Source: Caenibius sp. WL (lineage in GTDB: Bacteria > Pseudomonadota > Alphaproteobacteria > Sphingomonadales > Sphingomonadaceae). From it: a stretch of DNA of 64,000 nucleotides. Every line of letters begins with the position of its first letter. The first letter of the stretch is position 1. A program made the translations under genes and the position numbers. A model generated the notes under the pieces. That model was not told the DNA's origin. It saw only the letters and a program-made list of their open reading frames with translations, and did no database searches. Of this stretch, positions 43,866 to 52,280 are shown in pieces. The DNA is taken from positions 1,872,501 to 1,936,500 of the forward strand of contig NZ_CP081844.1 in assembly GCF_019803445.1 (NCBI RefSeq), given 5' to 3'.

Positions 43866-44354
43866 TTGGCACAGGATCAACCCGTCACTCTCGCGGCCAT
43901 TGTCGGCGCGCACGGCGTGACGGGGGAAGTCCGCCTGAAACTGTTCGGGGAGGGCGTCGTGGCGCTCTCCCGCTACAGCAGTTTCAATGACGGCGCGCTC
44001 ACGCTCAGGAAGCTGCGCGACGACAACAAGGGCGGGGCGATCGCCCGCTTCGCCGAAGTGACCGACCGCAACCGGGCCGAAGCCCTGCGCGGCACGGCGC
44101 TTACCGTCCCGCGTGCGGCGCTGCCCGATCTGGACGAAGGCGAATATTACCACACCGATCTGATCGGCCTTCCGGTGGTTTCAACCACGGGCGAGGCGCT
44201 GGGCCGCGTGATCGCGGTCGAGAACTATGGCGCGGGCGACGTGATCGAGATCGAGCGGCCCGATGGCAAGCGCTTCATGGTTCCGATGCGCGTGGAAGCT
44301 GTCCCCGAATGGAATGCGCAGCGCTTGTTGCTTGATCCTGTTTGGGTGGAATAG
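43866..44354 (+). CDS. rimM: ribosome maturation factor RimM
   Basis: A 162-residue 16S processing factor. The N-terminal RimM barrel (VTLAAIVGAHGVTGEVRLKLFGE) is followed by a PRC-barrel half (EYYHTDLIGLPVVSTTGEALGRVIAVENYGAGDVIEIE, then FMVPMRVEAVPEWN). It assists 30S head assembly around S19. The start codon is TTG, 5 nt after the rpsP stop, so translational coupling is likely. The stop codon's last base is the first base of the VapBC operator repeat. Confidence 0.93.
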   Translation: MAQDQPVTLAAIVGAHGVTGEVRLKLFGEGVVALSRYSSFNDGALTLRKLRDDNKGGAIARFAEVTDRNRAEALRGTALTVPRAALPDLDEGEYYHTDLIGLPVVSTTGEALGRVIAVENYGAGDVIEIERPDGKRFMVPMRVEAVPEWNAQRLLLDPVWVE

Positions 44355-44374
44355 TATATACATCTCGTATATAC
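44354..44374. promoter_or_regulatory. paired GTATATAC operator of the VapBC module
   Basis: Two identical copies of the self-complementary octamer GTATATAC (44354-44361 and 44367-44374) are separated by 5 nt, so their centres are 13 nt apart. They lie 11 nt before the antitoxin GTG and directly before its GGAGG site. AbrB-type VapB proteins with VapC bind just such paired palindromes to autorepress. The element is AT-rich against a GC-rich background. Confidence 0.75.
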
Positions 44375-44384
44375 GGAGGCTGCG

Positions 44385-44666
44385 GTGAGCAAGGAATTCA
44401 GGGCCAAGGTGTTCAAGTCGGGCAATTCGCTCGCACTGCGCCTGCCCAAGGCGCTCGGCCTTGAGGAAGGCACCGAAATGGTCCTGCGCGAAGAGCGGGG
44501 CAAGTTCCGTTTTGAGCCGGTCGAAAAACCCAGGGCAAAGATCGACATCAGCGGTTTCGCGGGTAAAGCGCCGGGTATCAAGCTGGCCCCGCGCGAAGAC
44601 TTCGACGAACGCCCGAGCGTGATCGCTGCTCGCAAGGCGGCTGAGGAAGCGGCGAAGAAGAAGTGA
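44385..44666 (+). CDS. vapB: VapB-like antitoxin (AbrB/MazE-type DNA-binding domain)
   Basis: A 93-residue antitoxin. FRAKVFKSGNSLALRLPKALGLEEGTEMVLREE (3-35) is the swapped-hairpin SpoVT/AbrB fold; the rest (about 45-93, ending in KAAEEAAKKK) should wrap and inhibit the toxin. GTG start with GGAGG 6 nt upstream. It overlaps the VapC gene by 4 nt. Regulation is expected to be by autorepression at the adjacent GTATATAC pair. Confidence 0.88.
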   Translation: MSKEFRAKVFKSGNSLALRLPKALGLEEGTEMVLREERGKFRFEPVEKPRAKIDISGFAGKAPGIKLAPREDFDERPSVIAARKAAEEAAKKK

Positions 44667-45040
44667 TCCGCTATCTGATCGATGCCAATGCCGTCGTCTA
44701 TGCTCTGGACGAAGGGCATGAGGCACTGACAGCGCGAATCGCGGATTGCGCGCCGGGCGAAATCGCGATTTCGGTTATCAGCTATGCCGAGATCGCTTAT
44801 GGCACCTATGCTGGCAAGCCACCTCCGGCTGAAGTGCTTGAGGCCTTCGTGGCGGCCATTCCGATTTTGCCGTTCGACGAAGCGGCCGCGCGTGAATATG
44901 CGCGGCTTCCGTTCAAGCGCGCCCGCTTCGATCGTCTGCTTGCCGCCCATGCGCTGAGCATCGGCGCGGCCGTCATCACCAACAACGAAGCTGACTTTGC
45001 CGATGTCCCCGGCCTTGCGGTGGAAAACTGGACACTCTGA
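44663..45040 (+). CDS. vapC: VapC-like PIN-domain RNase toxin
   Basis: A 125-residue PIN-domain protein. Predicted metal-binding acids: D7 (LIDANAVV), E43 (SYAEIAYG), D90 (RARFDRLLAAHA) and D111 (TNNEADFADVPGL). The VPGLAVENW ending is typical of VapC toxins, which cleave initiator or other tRNAs or rRNA and block translation. All four acids are present, so it looks active. Its stop codon directly abuts the trmD ATG, so toxin and trmD are expected on one mRNA. Confidence 0.9.
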   Translation: MIRYLIDANAVVYALDEGHEALTARIADCAPGEIAISVISYAEIAYGTYAGKPPPAEVLEAFVAAIPILPFDEAAAREYARLPFKRARFDRLLAAHALSIGAAVITNNEADFADVPGLAVENWTL

Positions 45041-45787
45041 ATGCCTTTCGCCGCCACCCTTCTGACACTCTATCCCGAAATGTTCCCCGGCCCGCTTGGG
45101 ATCAGTCTCGCGGGCCGCGCGCTGGAAGACGGGCGCTGGTCCTGCACTGCGGTGCAAATGCGCGATTTCGCGCAGGACAAGCACCGCACGGTGGACGATA
45201 CGCCCGCCGGTGGCGGGGCGGGCATGGTGCTCAAGGCCGATGTGCTGGCCCGCGCGATCGATCATGCCCGCGCGCTGCAACCCGATTGCCCCGTGCTGGC
45301 GATGACGCCGCGCGGCAGACCGATCACGCAGGCCCGGATTCGCGCTTTGGCGGCGGGGCCGGGCGTGACGATCCTGTGCGGCCGTTTCGAGGGATTCGAC
45401 GAGCGGATCTTTGCCGGCCGCGACGTGGAAGAAGTGGCCGTGGGGGATATCGTCCTGTCGGGCGGAGAGCCTGCCGCGCTGATGATACTCGATGCTTGCA
45501 TTCGCCTGCTGCCCGGCGTAATGGGCGCGGTCGAAAGCGGGCATGAAGAGAGTTTCGAACAGGAACTTCTCGAATATCCGCAATTCACCCGACCTGTCGA
45601 ATGGGAAGGGCGCACGATCCCTGAAGTGCTGCGATCGGGGGATCATGCGAAAATCGCCGCCTGGCGGAAACAAAGGGCGGAAGAAGACACACGGTTACGC
45701 AGACCGGACCTTTGGGAGCGCCACAGGGGCGCTCGGGACCAGTCTGCCTCTGGCGCGCGGCAGGAAAAGAAGGACCAGGCTCAATGA
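45041..45787 (+). CDS. trmD: tRNA (guanine(37)-N1)-methyltransferase
   Basis: A 248-residue SPOUT-class enzyme making m1G37 next to the anticodon. [56 protein letters not shown] (trefoil-knot SAM site) and [27 protein letters not shown] are the family blocks. The ATG follows the VapC stop without a gap, whereas in relatives it follows rimM. It overlaps rplS by 4 nt (ATGA). Confidence 0.96.
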   Translation: MPFAATLLTLYPEMFPGPLGISLAGRALEDGRWSCTAVQMRDFAQDKHRTVDDTPAGGGAGMVLKADVLARAIDHARALQPDCPVLAMTPRGRPITQARIRALAAGPGVTILCGRFEGFDERIFAGRDVEEVAVGDIVLSGGEPAALMILDACIRLLPGVMGAVESGHEESFEQELLEYPQFTRPVEWEGRTIPEVLRSGDHAKIAAWRKQRAEEDTRLRRPDLWERHRGARDQSASGARQEKKDQAQ

Positions 45788-46161
45788 ACCTGATTCAGCA
45801 GATCGAAGCCGAGGAAATCACCAAGGCTGGCAAGGATATTCCCGAGTTCCGCCCGGGTGACACCGTGCGCGTCGGCGTGAAAGTCGTCGAAGGCGCCCGT
45901 ACCCGCGTCCAGAACTACGAAGGCGTGTGCATCGCACGCTCGAACCGTGGCATGGGTTCCAACTTCACCGTCCGCAAGATGAGCTTCGGTGAAGGCGTGG
46001 AACGCGTGTTCCCGCTCTATTCGCCGAACATCGACAGCATTACCGTCGTCCGCCGCGGTATCGTGCGTCGGGCGAAACTCTACTATCTGCGTGGCCGCAC
46101 CGGTAAACGTGCGCGCATTGCAGAACGGCGCGATTTCCAGAGCGCCGGCCAGGAGGGCTAA
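45784..46161 (+). CDS. rplS: 50S ribosomal protein L19
   Basis: A 125-residue L19: [29 protein letters not shown], then [17 protein letters not shown] and the C-terminal [24 protein letters not shown]. It lies at the 30S-50S interface. The ATG 45784 overlaps the trmD stop; the open frame further upstream is antisense-like extension without family similarity. Confidence 0.96.
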   Translation: MNLIQQIEAEEITKAGKDIPEFRPGDTVRVGVKVVEGARTRVQNYEGVCIARSNRGMGSNFTVRKMSFGEGVERVFPLYSPNIDSITVVRRGIVRRAKLYYLRGRTGKRARIAERRDFQSAGQEG

Positions 46162-46190
46162 GGCCCCACGCCGCACAACGGAAAATCCGT

Positions 46191-46234
46191 AAAAGGGCGT
46201 ACCTGGCAAGACCGCCAGGACGCCCTTTTTCTTT
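46191..46234 (+). terminator. Rho-independent terminator of the ffh/rpsP-rplS operon
   Basis: GGGCGT (46195-46200) pairs with ACGCCC (46220-46225) and, past a bulged A, CCTGGC (46202-46207) pairs with GCCAGG (46214-46219); AAAA/TTTT extends the base and TTTTTCTTT follows. It lies 30 nt beyond the rplS stop codon. Confidence 0.92.
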
Positions 46235-46265
46235 AGGTTCCAGACACGTCGAGAAAGGACAGGAC

Positions 46266-46889
46266 ATGCAGATTGCGTTTTCCCGCCGCGGCGTGTTGGC
46301 CGGGGGTATCGCGCTGGGGCTGATCGGGTGTTCGAAAGCGTCCGACGCACAGGCGCAGGCCGGAATCGACACCAAGGCTCTGGCTCTGATCGCCGCCGCG
46401 CGCGGGCAGATCGGGGTCACGCGGGCCTATGATCCGGGATACAGCCGCATTGCCTATCCGGGGGGCGATGTCCCGCGTGAGCGGGGGGTGTGCACCGACG
46501 TGGTGATCCGCGCCTATCGCGATGCCTTCGGGATCGATCTCCAGCGCGCGGTGCATGAGGATATGGCGGCCCATTTCGCCGCCTACCCACGCCACTGGGG
46601 CTTGCACCGGCCGGACCGGAATATCGACCATCGCCGGGTGCCCAATCTGGAGCGGTTCTGGCAGCGGGCAGGGGCGGACTTGTCGTTGCCTAGCACGCCG
46701 GCGGGTTGGCGGCCGGGCGATCTCTTTTCCTCGCTGGTGGGCGGGCGTCTGCCGCACACCGGCATCGTATCCGACAAGGTTTCGCCGCGCGGCGTTCCTC
46801 TTGTCATCCACAATATCGGCCGCGGCACGCAGGAAGAGGAAATTTCCGCCGTGGGCCGGACGATCGGCCGGTATCGCTGGCGGGTCTGA
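46266..46889 (+). CDS. DUF1287 family exported lipoprotein
   Basis: A 207-residue protein of the DUF1287 family (E. coli YijF-like). The N-terminus MQIAFSRRGVLAGGIALGLIGC combines a twin-Arg-like SRRGVLA with a lipobox LIGC, so a Tat- or Sec-exported lipoprotein is likely. The domain shows ARGQIGVTRAYDPGYSRIAYPGGDVPRERGVCTDVVIRAYRDAFGIDLQ and, near the end, LPHTGIVSDK and IHNIGRGTQEEE. The Cys and His residues give an NlpC/amidase-like look, but catalysis is unproven. Confidence 0.85.
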   Translation: MQIAFSRRGVLAGGIALGLIGCSKASDAQAQAGIDTKALALIAAARGQIGVTRAYDPGYSRIAYPGGDVPRERGVCTDVVIRAYRDAFGIDLQRAVHEDMAAHFAAYPRHWGLHRPDRNIDHRRVPNLERFWQRAGADLSLPSTPAGWRPGDLFSSLVGGRLPHTGIVSDKVSPRGVPLVIHNIGRGTQEEEISAVGRTIGRYRWRV

Positions 46890-46972
46890 ATCATGCCCCG
46901 GCGCGGTGCGGCGGGCGAAACGAAAGCTGAGGCAGGGCCGGCGAAGCGGCCAGCCAGAGAAGGAGCAAGAAC

Positions 46973-47998
46973 GTGGGTTATCGTGTAGCAGTTGTCGGTG
47001 CGACGGGTAATGTCGGGCGTGAAATGCTCGCCATTCTGGCCGAGCGTGAATTCCCCATCGATGAGATCGCGGCTGTCGCCAGTCCCCGTTCCACGGGCAG
47101 CGAGATCGAATTCGGCGACACCGGCAAGATGCTGAAGGTGAAGAATATCGAACATTTCGATTTCACCGGCTGGGATATTGCGCTGTTCGCCGCCGGTTCG
47201 GGCCCGACGCAGATCTATGCGCCGAAGGCCGCCAGCCAGGGCTGCGTGGTGATCGACAACAGCTCGCTCTATCGCATGGACCCCGATGTGCCGCTGATCG
47301 TGCCCGAAGTGAACCCGGATGCGATCGACGATTACAAGAAGAAGAACATCATCGCGAACCCCAACTGCTCCACCGCGCAGATGGTCGTCGCGCTCAAGCC
47401 GCTGCACGATGCGGCGAAGATCAAGCGCGTGGTCGTGTCCACCTACCAGTCGGTTTCGGGCGCGGGCAAGCAGGGCATGGACGAACTGTTCGAGCAGAGC
47501 CGGGCGATCTTCGTCGGCGATCCGGTCGAAGCGAAGAAGTTCACCAAGCAGATCGCGTTCAACGTGATTCCGCACATCGACGTTTTCCTGGACGACGGTT
47601 CGACCAAGGAAGAATGGAAGATGGTCGCGGAAACGAAGAAGATCCTCGATCCGAAGATCAAGCTCAACGCCACCTGCGTGCGCGTTCCGGTGTTCGTCGG
47701 CCACTCCGAATCGCTGAACATCGAGTTCGAGCAGGAGCTTTCGGCGGAGCAGGCGCAGAACATCCTGCGCGAAGCGCCGGGCGTGATGCTCGTCGATAAG
47801 CGGGAAGACGGCGGTTACGTGACCCCGGTCGAAGCCGCCGGCGACAGCGCGACCTATATCAGCCGCGTGCGTGAAGACCCGACGGTGGACAACGGCCTGA
47901 GCCTGTGGTGCGTGTCGGACAACCTGCGCAAGGGCGCCGCGCTCAACGCCGTCCAGATCGCGGAACTGCTCGGCCGCCGCCACCTCAAGAAGGGCTGA
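46973..47998 (+). CDS. asd: aspartate-semialdehyde dehydrogenase
   Basis: A 341-residue enzyme reducing beta-aspartyl phosphate to aspartate semialdehyde, on the path to lysine/diaminopimelate, threonine and methionine. The NADP loop is VGATGNVGREML (8-19); catalytic C132 lies in ANPNCSTAQM; TYQSVSGAG and VRVPVFVGHSESLNIEF are further signatures. GTG start with GAAGGAG about 8 nt upstream. Confidence 0.96.
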   Translation: MGYRVAVVGATGNVGREMLAILAEREFPIDEIAAVASPRSTGSEIEFGDTGKMLKVKNIEHFDFTGWDIALFAAGSGPTQIYAPKAASQGCVVIDNSSLYRMDPDVPLIVPEVNPDAIDDYKKKNIIANPNCSTAQMVVALKPLHDAAKIKRVVVSTYQSVSGAGKQGMDELFEQSRAIFVGDPVEAKKFTKQIAFNVIPHIDVFLDDGSTKEEWKMVAETKKILDPKIKLNATCVRVPVFVGHSESLNIEFEQELSAEQAQNILREAPGVMLVDKREDGGYVTPVEAAGDSATYISRVREDPTVDNGLSLWCVSDNLRKGAALNAVQIAELLGRRHLKKG

Positions 47999-48034
47999 GC
48001 GCGCTTAGAGCCTGCGCGCAGCGCTGCACACACG

Positions 48035-48068
48035 CCGGCCCGCCCTGGTTTGTACCGGGGCGGGCCGG
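48035..48068. terminator. strong hairpin between convergent asd and emrB
   Basis: Positions 48035-48049 and 48054-48068 form a 15-bp GC-rich stem with one wobble and a 4-nt loop. Neither strand has a proper T-run after it, so it may work as a bidirectional barrier or an mRNA 3' end rather than a classic terminator. Confidence 0.6.
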
Positions 48069-48112
48069 TGCCGTTTCGGGATAGGAATTTGGGTGCGGGG
48101 CCCCGCGCCGGA

Positions 48113-49723
48113 TCAGTGGCCGGTGTCCTCCGGCGTGAAGGTGGGGCCGGGCCTGATCTTCATCAGCAGGATCAGCGGCAAAGTCGCCAGCGAGAACCAC
48201 ATCATCAGATAGAAATCGTCAATATAGGCGATCATCGCTGCCTGCCGGTTGATTTCCGCATCGACCATGTGGAGCCCGGCATCGGCGATGGACTGGTAAC
48301 GGTCCACCGTGGAAAGGTCGATCACCCCGCCGAGATTGCCCGAGATGTGGGTGGAAAGGTCGGCGTGGCTGATCTGTATGTTGCGCGCGTACAGCGCGGT
48401 CATGATCGAAATGCCAATGGACGAGCCGACCGAGCGGAACAGGTTCAGGAGGCTGGAGCCTTCCGCCCGCAATTGCGGCTTGAGCGTGGTGAACGCCGCG
48501 ACGTTGACCGGCAGGAAGATCATCCCCACGCCGAGCCCCATGATGATACCCGAAACGATGATATGGTACTGGTCCACCGCGAGCGACCAGCCCGCCATCA
48601 TGTGAAGCGAATAGGCCAGCAACACGGTGCCGGTGCCCACCAGAATGCGCGCATCCACACCGCGCCGGACCAGCCAGCCGACCGCCTGCATCGAAATGAG
48701 CGTGCCCACGCTGCGCGGCACCAGCAGGATGCCGGTGTCGATCACGCTGTAGCCCAGCAGGCCTTGCATCAGCGGCGGCAGCAGCGCCATGTTGGCGTAC
48801 ATGACGATCCCGGTGACGACCATGAACACCAGCGCGATGTTGTAATTGAGATCGCCGAAAAGCTGGCGGTCGAATAGCGGGTGGGCGGCGGTGCAGAAAT
48901 GGATCACCGCCATCCACACGCAGGAAATGATGATCCCGAGATAGATCCAGCTTTCCGCCGCGTGGAACCAGTCGACCTGATGGCCGCGGTCGAGCAGCAT
49001 CTGCAGCGCGGCCAGCGCGACGGCGACGAGCAGGAAACCGGTCCAGTCGAACGGGCGCTTGACGCGGGGCGTTTCCGGCAACTGTGCGATCAGCATCGAC
49101 AGCGCGATGATTCCCAGCGGCACGTTGACGTAGAAGATCCAGCGCCAGTTCGAATATTCAGTGAGATAGCCGCCGAGGACCGGGCCGATGATCGGGCCGA
49201 TAATCACCCCGAGGCTCCACAGCGCCATGATCGGCGCATGGCGGCTGGGCTTGGTGGCATCGAGCATCGAGCTTTGGCTGAGCGGCAGGATATAGGCGCC
49301 GGAAATTCCCTGCAGGCAGCGGAATAGCACCATGGTTTCCAGATTGCGCGCCATTCCGCACAGCATCGAGGCGATGACGAAGCCGATCACCGACAGCAGG
49401 AACAGCCGCCGCGCGCCGATCCGCCCGGAAAGCCACCCGGTGGTGGGCAGGGCGACCGCGCTGGCGATGATATAGCTGGTCAGCACCCAGGTGACGGTAT
49501 CCGGCTGCGCGCCCAGCGCGGACTGCATGTGCGGCAGCGCGACATTGGCGATCGTCGAATCCAGCACCTGCATCAGCGCGGCCAGCATCGTGCCGAACAC
49601 GAGCATGCTGTGATTGGGCACGGGAAAGCGTGGCGCGTCGAGGATGGCTCCCGCCGCTGCCGTATCGCCGCCGTTCTGCGCCGGAGGTGCGGCGCTGGCC
49701 ATGGCCTCAGTGGCCCTTTTCAT
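48113..49723 (-). CDS. emrB: EmrB/QacA-family multidrug efflux MFS transporter (DHA2)
   Basis: A 536-residue inner-membrane drug:proton antiporter with 14 hydrophobic segments. DSTIANVALPHMQSALG, LPTTGWLSGRIGARRLFLLS (MFS loop) and GAYILPLSQSSMLD (motif C region) fit DHA2. It follows emrA; the genes overlap by 17 nt if the first ATG is used, or are 4 nt apart if ATG 49702 (MASAAPP) is used. EmrB works with the EmrA adaptor and an outer-membrane channel not present here. Confidence 0.9.
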   Translation of the reverse strand: MKRATEAMASAAPPAQNGGDTAAAGAILDAPRFPVPNHSMLVFGTMLAALMQVLDSTIANVALPHMQSALGAQPDTVTWVLTSYIIASAVALPTTGWLSGRIGARRLFLLSVIGFVIASMLCGMARNLETMVLFRCLQGISGAYILPLSQSSMLDATKPSRHAPIMALWSLGVIIGPIIGPVLGGYLTEYSNWRWIFYVNVPLGIIALSMLIAQLPETPRVKRPFDWTGFLLVAVALAALQMLLDRGHQVDWFHAAESWIYLGIIISCVWMAVIHFCTAAHPLFDRQLFGDLNYNIALVFMVVTGIVMYANMALLPPLMQGLLGYSVIDTGILLVPRSVGTLISMQAVGWLVRRGVDARILVGTGTVLLAYSLHMMAGWSLAVDQYHIIVSGIIMGLGVGMIFLPVNVAAFTTLKPQLRAEGSSLLNLFRSVGSSIGISIMTALYARNIQISHADLSTHISGNLGGVIDLSTVDRYQSIADAGLHMVDAEINRQAAMIAYIDDFYLMMWFSLATLPLILLMKIRPGPTFTPEDTGH

Positions 49724-50789
49724 TGGTGAACACGGTTACATCCACCGACAGACCGGCGATAAGCTGGCGCGGGCTTTTGCCTTCGATGGCGATGCGCACG
49801 GGCACGCGCTGCGTCACTTTCACCCAGTTGCCGGTGGCGTTCTGGGCGGGGAGGACGGAAAATTCCGACCCCGTGCCCGCGCCGATGGACGTGACCCGGC
49901 CTTTGAGCACCGTGTCGGGATAAGCGTCGAAGCGGATTTCGGCGCGCTGGCCCACCCGCATGTCCTTGAGATCGGTTTCCTTGAAATTGGCTTCCACGTA
50001 GCTGTCATCGCTTTTCACCAGCGTGACGACGGGCAGGCCGGAGACGACAAGCTGCCCTTTCTGCAAGCGGTCCGATTCCGCGATCACGCCCGATGCGGGC
50101 GCGCGCACCACCGTGCGCTTAAGATCGAGTTCGGCCGTTGCGCGCTGGGCCCTGGCCACCGCGATCTGCGGATTGACGCCGGGCACTGCCGCCCCGCTGG
50201 ACAGGCGTGCGCGGGCTTCCGTCTGGCTGGCGAGCGCGGTGCGCAGCGATGCGCGGGCCTGCTCCACCGCGTGGCGGGCGGCATCGTAATCGGCCTTGGT
50301 GGTGAAGCCGCGCTGCCACAGCGCGCGCTGCCGGGCGAAAGTGGCTTCGGCGAAAGCAATGTCTTCCTGCGCCGCGCTGATATCCGCGCCGGACAGCGCG
50401 GCATCGTTGGACAGCGCGGTGACATTGGCCTGTGCGCTGGCCAGCGCGGCATCGGCCTGCTGGATTTTCAATTCGAAAGGATGCGGATCGATGCGGAACA
50501 GGATCTGCCCCGCTTCGACATGCTGGTTTTCCTTCACCTGGACATCGGCAATCGGCCCGCCGACTTCGGCGCTGACCGAGACCTTGTCCTGCCGGACATA
50601 GGCGTTGTCGGTCGATACTTTGCCTTGCTGCATGATCCAGTAGGTGGCCCCCCCGGCGACGATCAGCAGCGGCACGCTGATCATGGCCAGAAGGCGCAGG
50701 CGTTTGGTGGCGACAGGCGCGATTCCGCCGCGCTCCGGCGTATCGGGCATGGCGGAATCGTTGCGGATGGGCAGGTCAGCCTCAGCCAT
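49707..50789 (-). CDS. emrA: EmrA-like membrane fusion (adaptor) protein
   Basis: A 360-residue HlyD/EmrA-family adaptor. A short cytoplasmic tail, one membrane anchor (RLLAMISVPLLIVAGGATYWIM), then TDNAYVRQDKVSVSAEVGGPIADVQVKENQHVEAGQ (first lipoyl half), a coiled-coil hairpin (about 130-230), the second lipoyl half (RTVVRAPASGVI) and a beta-barrel with GTGSEFSVLPAQNATGNWVKVTQRVPVRI. ATG 50789 was chosen because the frame upstream is antisense to marR coding sequence. It overlaps marR by 8 nt. Confidence 0.92.
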   Translation of the reverse strand: MAEADLPIRNDSAMPDTPERGGIAPVATKRLRLLAMISVPLLIVAGGATYWIMQQGKVSTDNAYVRQDKVSVSAEVGGPIADVQVKENQHVEAGQILFRIDPHPFELKIQQADAALASAQANVTALSNDAALSGADISAAQEDIAFAEATFARQRALWQRGFTTKADYDAARHAVEQARASLRTALASQTEARARLSSGAAVPGVNPQIAVARAQRATAELDLKRTVVRAPASGVIAESDRLQKGQLVVSGLPVVTLVKSDDSYVEANFKETDLKDMRVGQRAEIRFDAYPDTVLKGRVTSIGAGTGSEFSVLPAQNATGNWVKVTQRVPVRIAIEGKSPRQLIAGLSVDVTVFTNEKGH

Positions 50790-51237
50790 CGATGGTCTCT
50801 TTCGTTTCCTGTGTCTTTGCCGGCGCGGCGACGAGCTGTTCCGCCATGCGGGCGAGCAGGGCGTGCAGGGTTTCCAATTCGTCGGGCGCGAAAATGGCCT
50901 GGATATCGTGGGCCAGGTGATCGATCTTTTCCTGCAGCACCGGGGCCATGGCCCGAGCGCGTTTTGAACGCAGCAGCAACCGCGCACGCCGGTCGTTCGG
51001 ATCGGTCTGGCGCTCGATCAGGCCGGATTCGACCATCCGATCGACCATGCGGCACAGCGTGATCGGCTCGACTTCGAGCATGTTGGCGTAATAGCTCTGC
51101 TGTTCGCCCTCGCGCGCGGCGAGCAGCATCAGCAGCCGCGCCTGCGGGCCCGTCACGCCGATTTCGCGCATCCGTTCGTCGAACAGGCGCCGCATATGGC
51201 GCGCGCAATCCGCCAGAAGATAGCCCACCTGTCTCAT
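50782..51237 (-). CDS. MarR-family transcriptional repressor
   Basis: A 151-residue winged-helix regulator. VTGPQARLLMLLAAREG and MLEVEPITLCRMVDRMVESGLIERQTDPNDRRARLLL contain the recognition helix and the wing with the conserved DPNDRRAR. First gene of marR-emrA-emrB, so it likely represses the pump and is released by pump substrates. A palindrome lies 14 nt upstream of its start. Divergent from the alpha/beta hydrolase gene. Confidence 0.93.
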   Translation of the reverse strand: MRQVGYLLADCARHMRRLFDERMREIGVTGPQARLLMLLAAREGEQQSYYANMLEVEPITLCRMVDRMVESGLIERQTDPNDRRARLLLRSKRARAMAPVLQEKIDHLAHDIQAIFAPDELETLHALLARMAEQLVAAPAKTQETKETIDG

Positions 51238-51250
51238 GATGAGGGCAAAT

Positions 51251-51270
51251 ATAATAAGGCTGCTTAGTAT
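51251..51270. promoter_or_regulatory. MarR operator candidate
   Basis: ATAATAAG (51251-51258) and CTTAGTAT (51263-51270) are inverted arms matching at 7 of 8 positions around a 4-nt centre, in the 130-nt divergent spacer, 14 nt upstream of marR. It is AT-rich in a GC-rich background, as MarR sites often are. Confidence 0.6.
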
Positions 51271-51367
51271 GCAAGCGGACGTAATGGAGGAAAGCGCCTG
51301 TTTTTGCATTCCTCCACCGTGCGGTTTATCGCGCCTTTTCGGCTGGAACAGTGGAGACCGGAAACCG

Positions 51368-52123
51368 ATGGCGGATGTGATCGACGAGTGTGTAACCGCG
51401 CGCGACGGCACGCGGCTGGCGATCCACCGGATCGGGGCGGGGCGGCCGTTGCTGTTGCTGCACGGCCTGTTCTCCAACGCGGATACCAACTGGATACGCT
51501 TTGGCCATGCGGCCACCTTGGCCGATGCCGGGTTCGATGTGATCATGCCCGATCTGCGGGCCCATGGGCAGAGCGAGGCTCCGCACGGGGCCGGTGCCTA
51601 TCCGCGCGATGTGCTGGTGCACGATGTGGAGGATATCATCGGCCATTACCGGCTCGGCACATTCGATCTGGCGGGGTTTTCACTCGGCGCGCGGACTGCG
51701 GTGGCGGCGGTGATCGCTGGCGTGGCTCCACGCAGGCTGGTGCTGGCGGGCATGGGGTTGCAGGGGCTTTCCGGCTGGCATGACCGCGCGGCCTTCTTCC
51801 TCGATGCGATCGATCGTTTCGAGGAGGTCAAGCGCGGCGATCCCGCGTATTTTGCCGTCCAGTTCATGAAATCGACCAAAGTCGACCGGGTGGCGGCGCG
51901 GCTGCTGCTGCAATCCGTGGGGGACATTGCCGAGAGCGATCTTGCGCCCGTCACCATGCCGGCGCTGGTGGTGAACGGGGACAAGGACCGGGACAACGGC
52001 GCCCCCGAAGACCTGGTGGCCGCGCTGCCCGATGCGCGCATGGCCGAAATATCGGGCACGCATATGAGTTCTGTCACCGATCCTGCGCTGGGGCGGACGA
52101 TTGCCGATTTCCTGACCGCCTGA
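51368..52123 (+). CDS. alpha/beta-fold hydrolase
   Basis: A 251-residue hydrolase. LLLLHGLFSNADTNW forms the oxyanion-hole region, the nucleophile elbow is GFSLGAR with S105, the acid is in VVNGDKDRDNGAPED, and the His in ISGTHMSSV. The cap region (about 115-190) is small. Esterase, lipase or haloperoxidase-like activity is possible; substrate unknown. It is divergent from marR and may share control with the efflux operon. Confidence 0.88.
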   Translation: MADVIDECVTARDGTRLAIHRIGAGRPLLLLHGLFSNADTNWIRFGHAATLADAGFDVIMPDLRAHGQSEAPHGAGAYPRDVLVHDVEDIIGHYRLGTFDLAGFSLGARTAVAAVIAGVAPRRLVLAGMGLQGLSGWHDRAAFFLDAIDRFEEVKRGDPAYFAVQFMKSTKVDRVAARLLLQSVGDIAESDLAPVTMPALVVNGDKDRDNGAPEDLVAALPDARMAEISGTHMSSVTDPALGRTIADFLTA

Positions 52124-52203
52124 GGATGGGCGCGGGCTGAACGGGCGGGGGCCGGCGCGCGCATCCCAAACGCTGCAATACCCGCCGCAAAAGGCTGCGG
52201 GGC

Positions 52204-52240
52204 AAAAAGAAACCCCCTTTCCGCGAGGAAAGGGGGTTTC
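52204..52240 (-). terminator. Rho-independent terminator of rpsF-rpsR-rplI
   Basis: Positions 52209-52222 and 52227-52240 form a perfect 14-bp stem with a 4-nt loop. On the minus strand the stem is followed by TTTTT, 41 nt beyond the rplI stop codon. It may also stop the convergent hydrolase transcript. Confidence 0.92.
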
Positions 52241-52280
52241 TGAAAGACGCACCCGGCAGGTGCGAAGCGCTGGGTTACCC

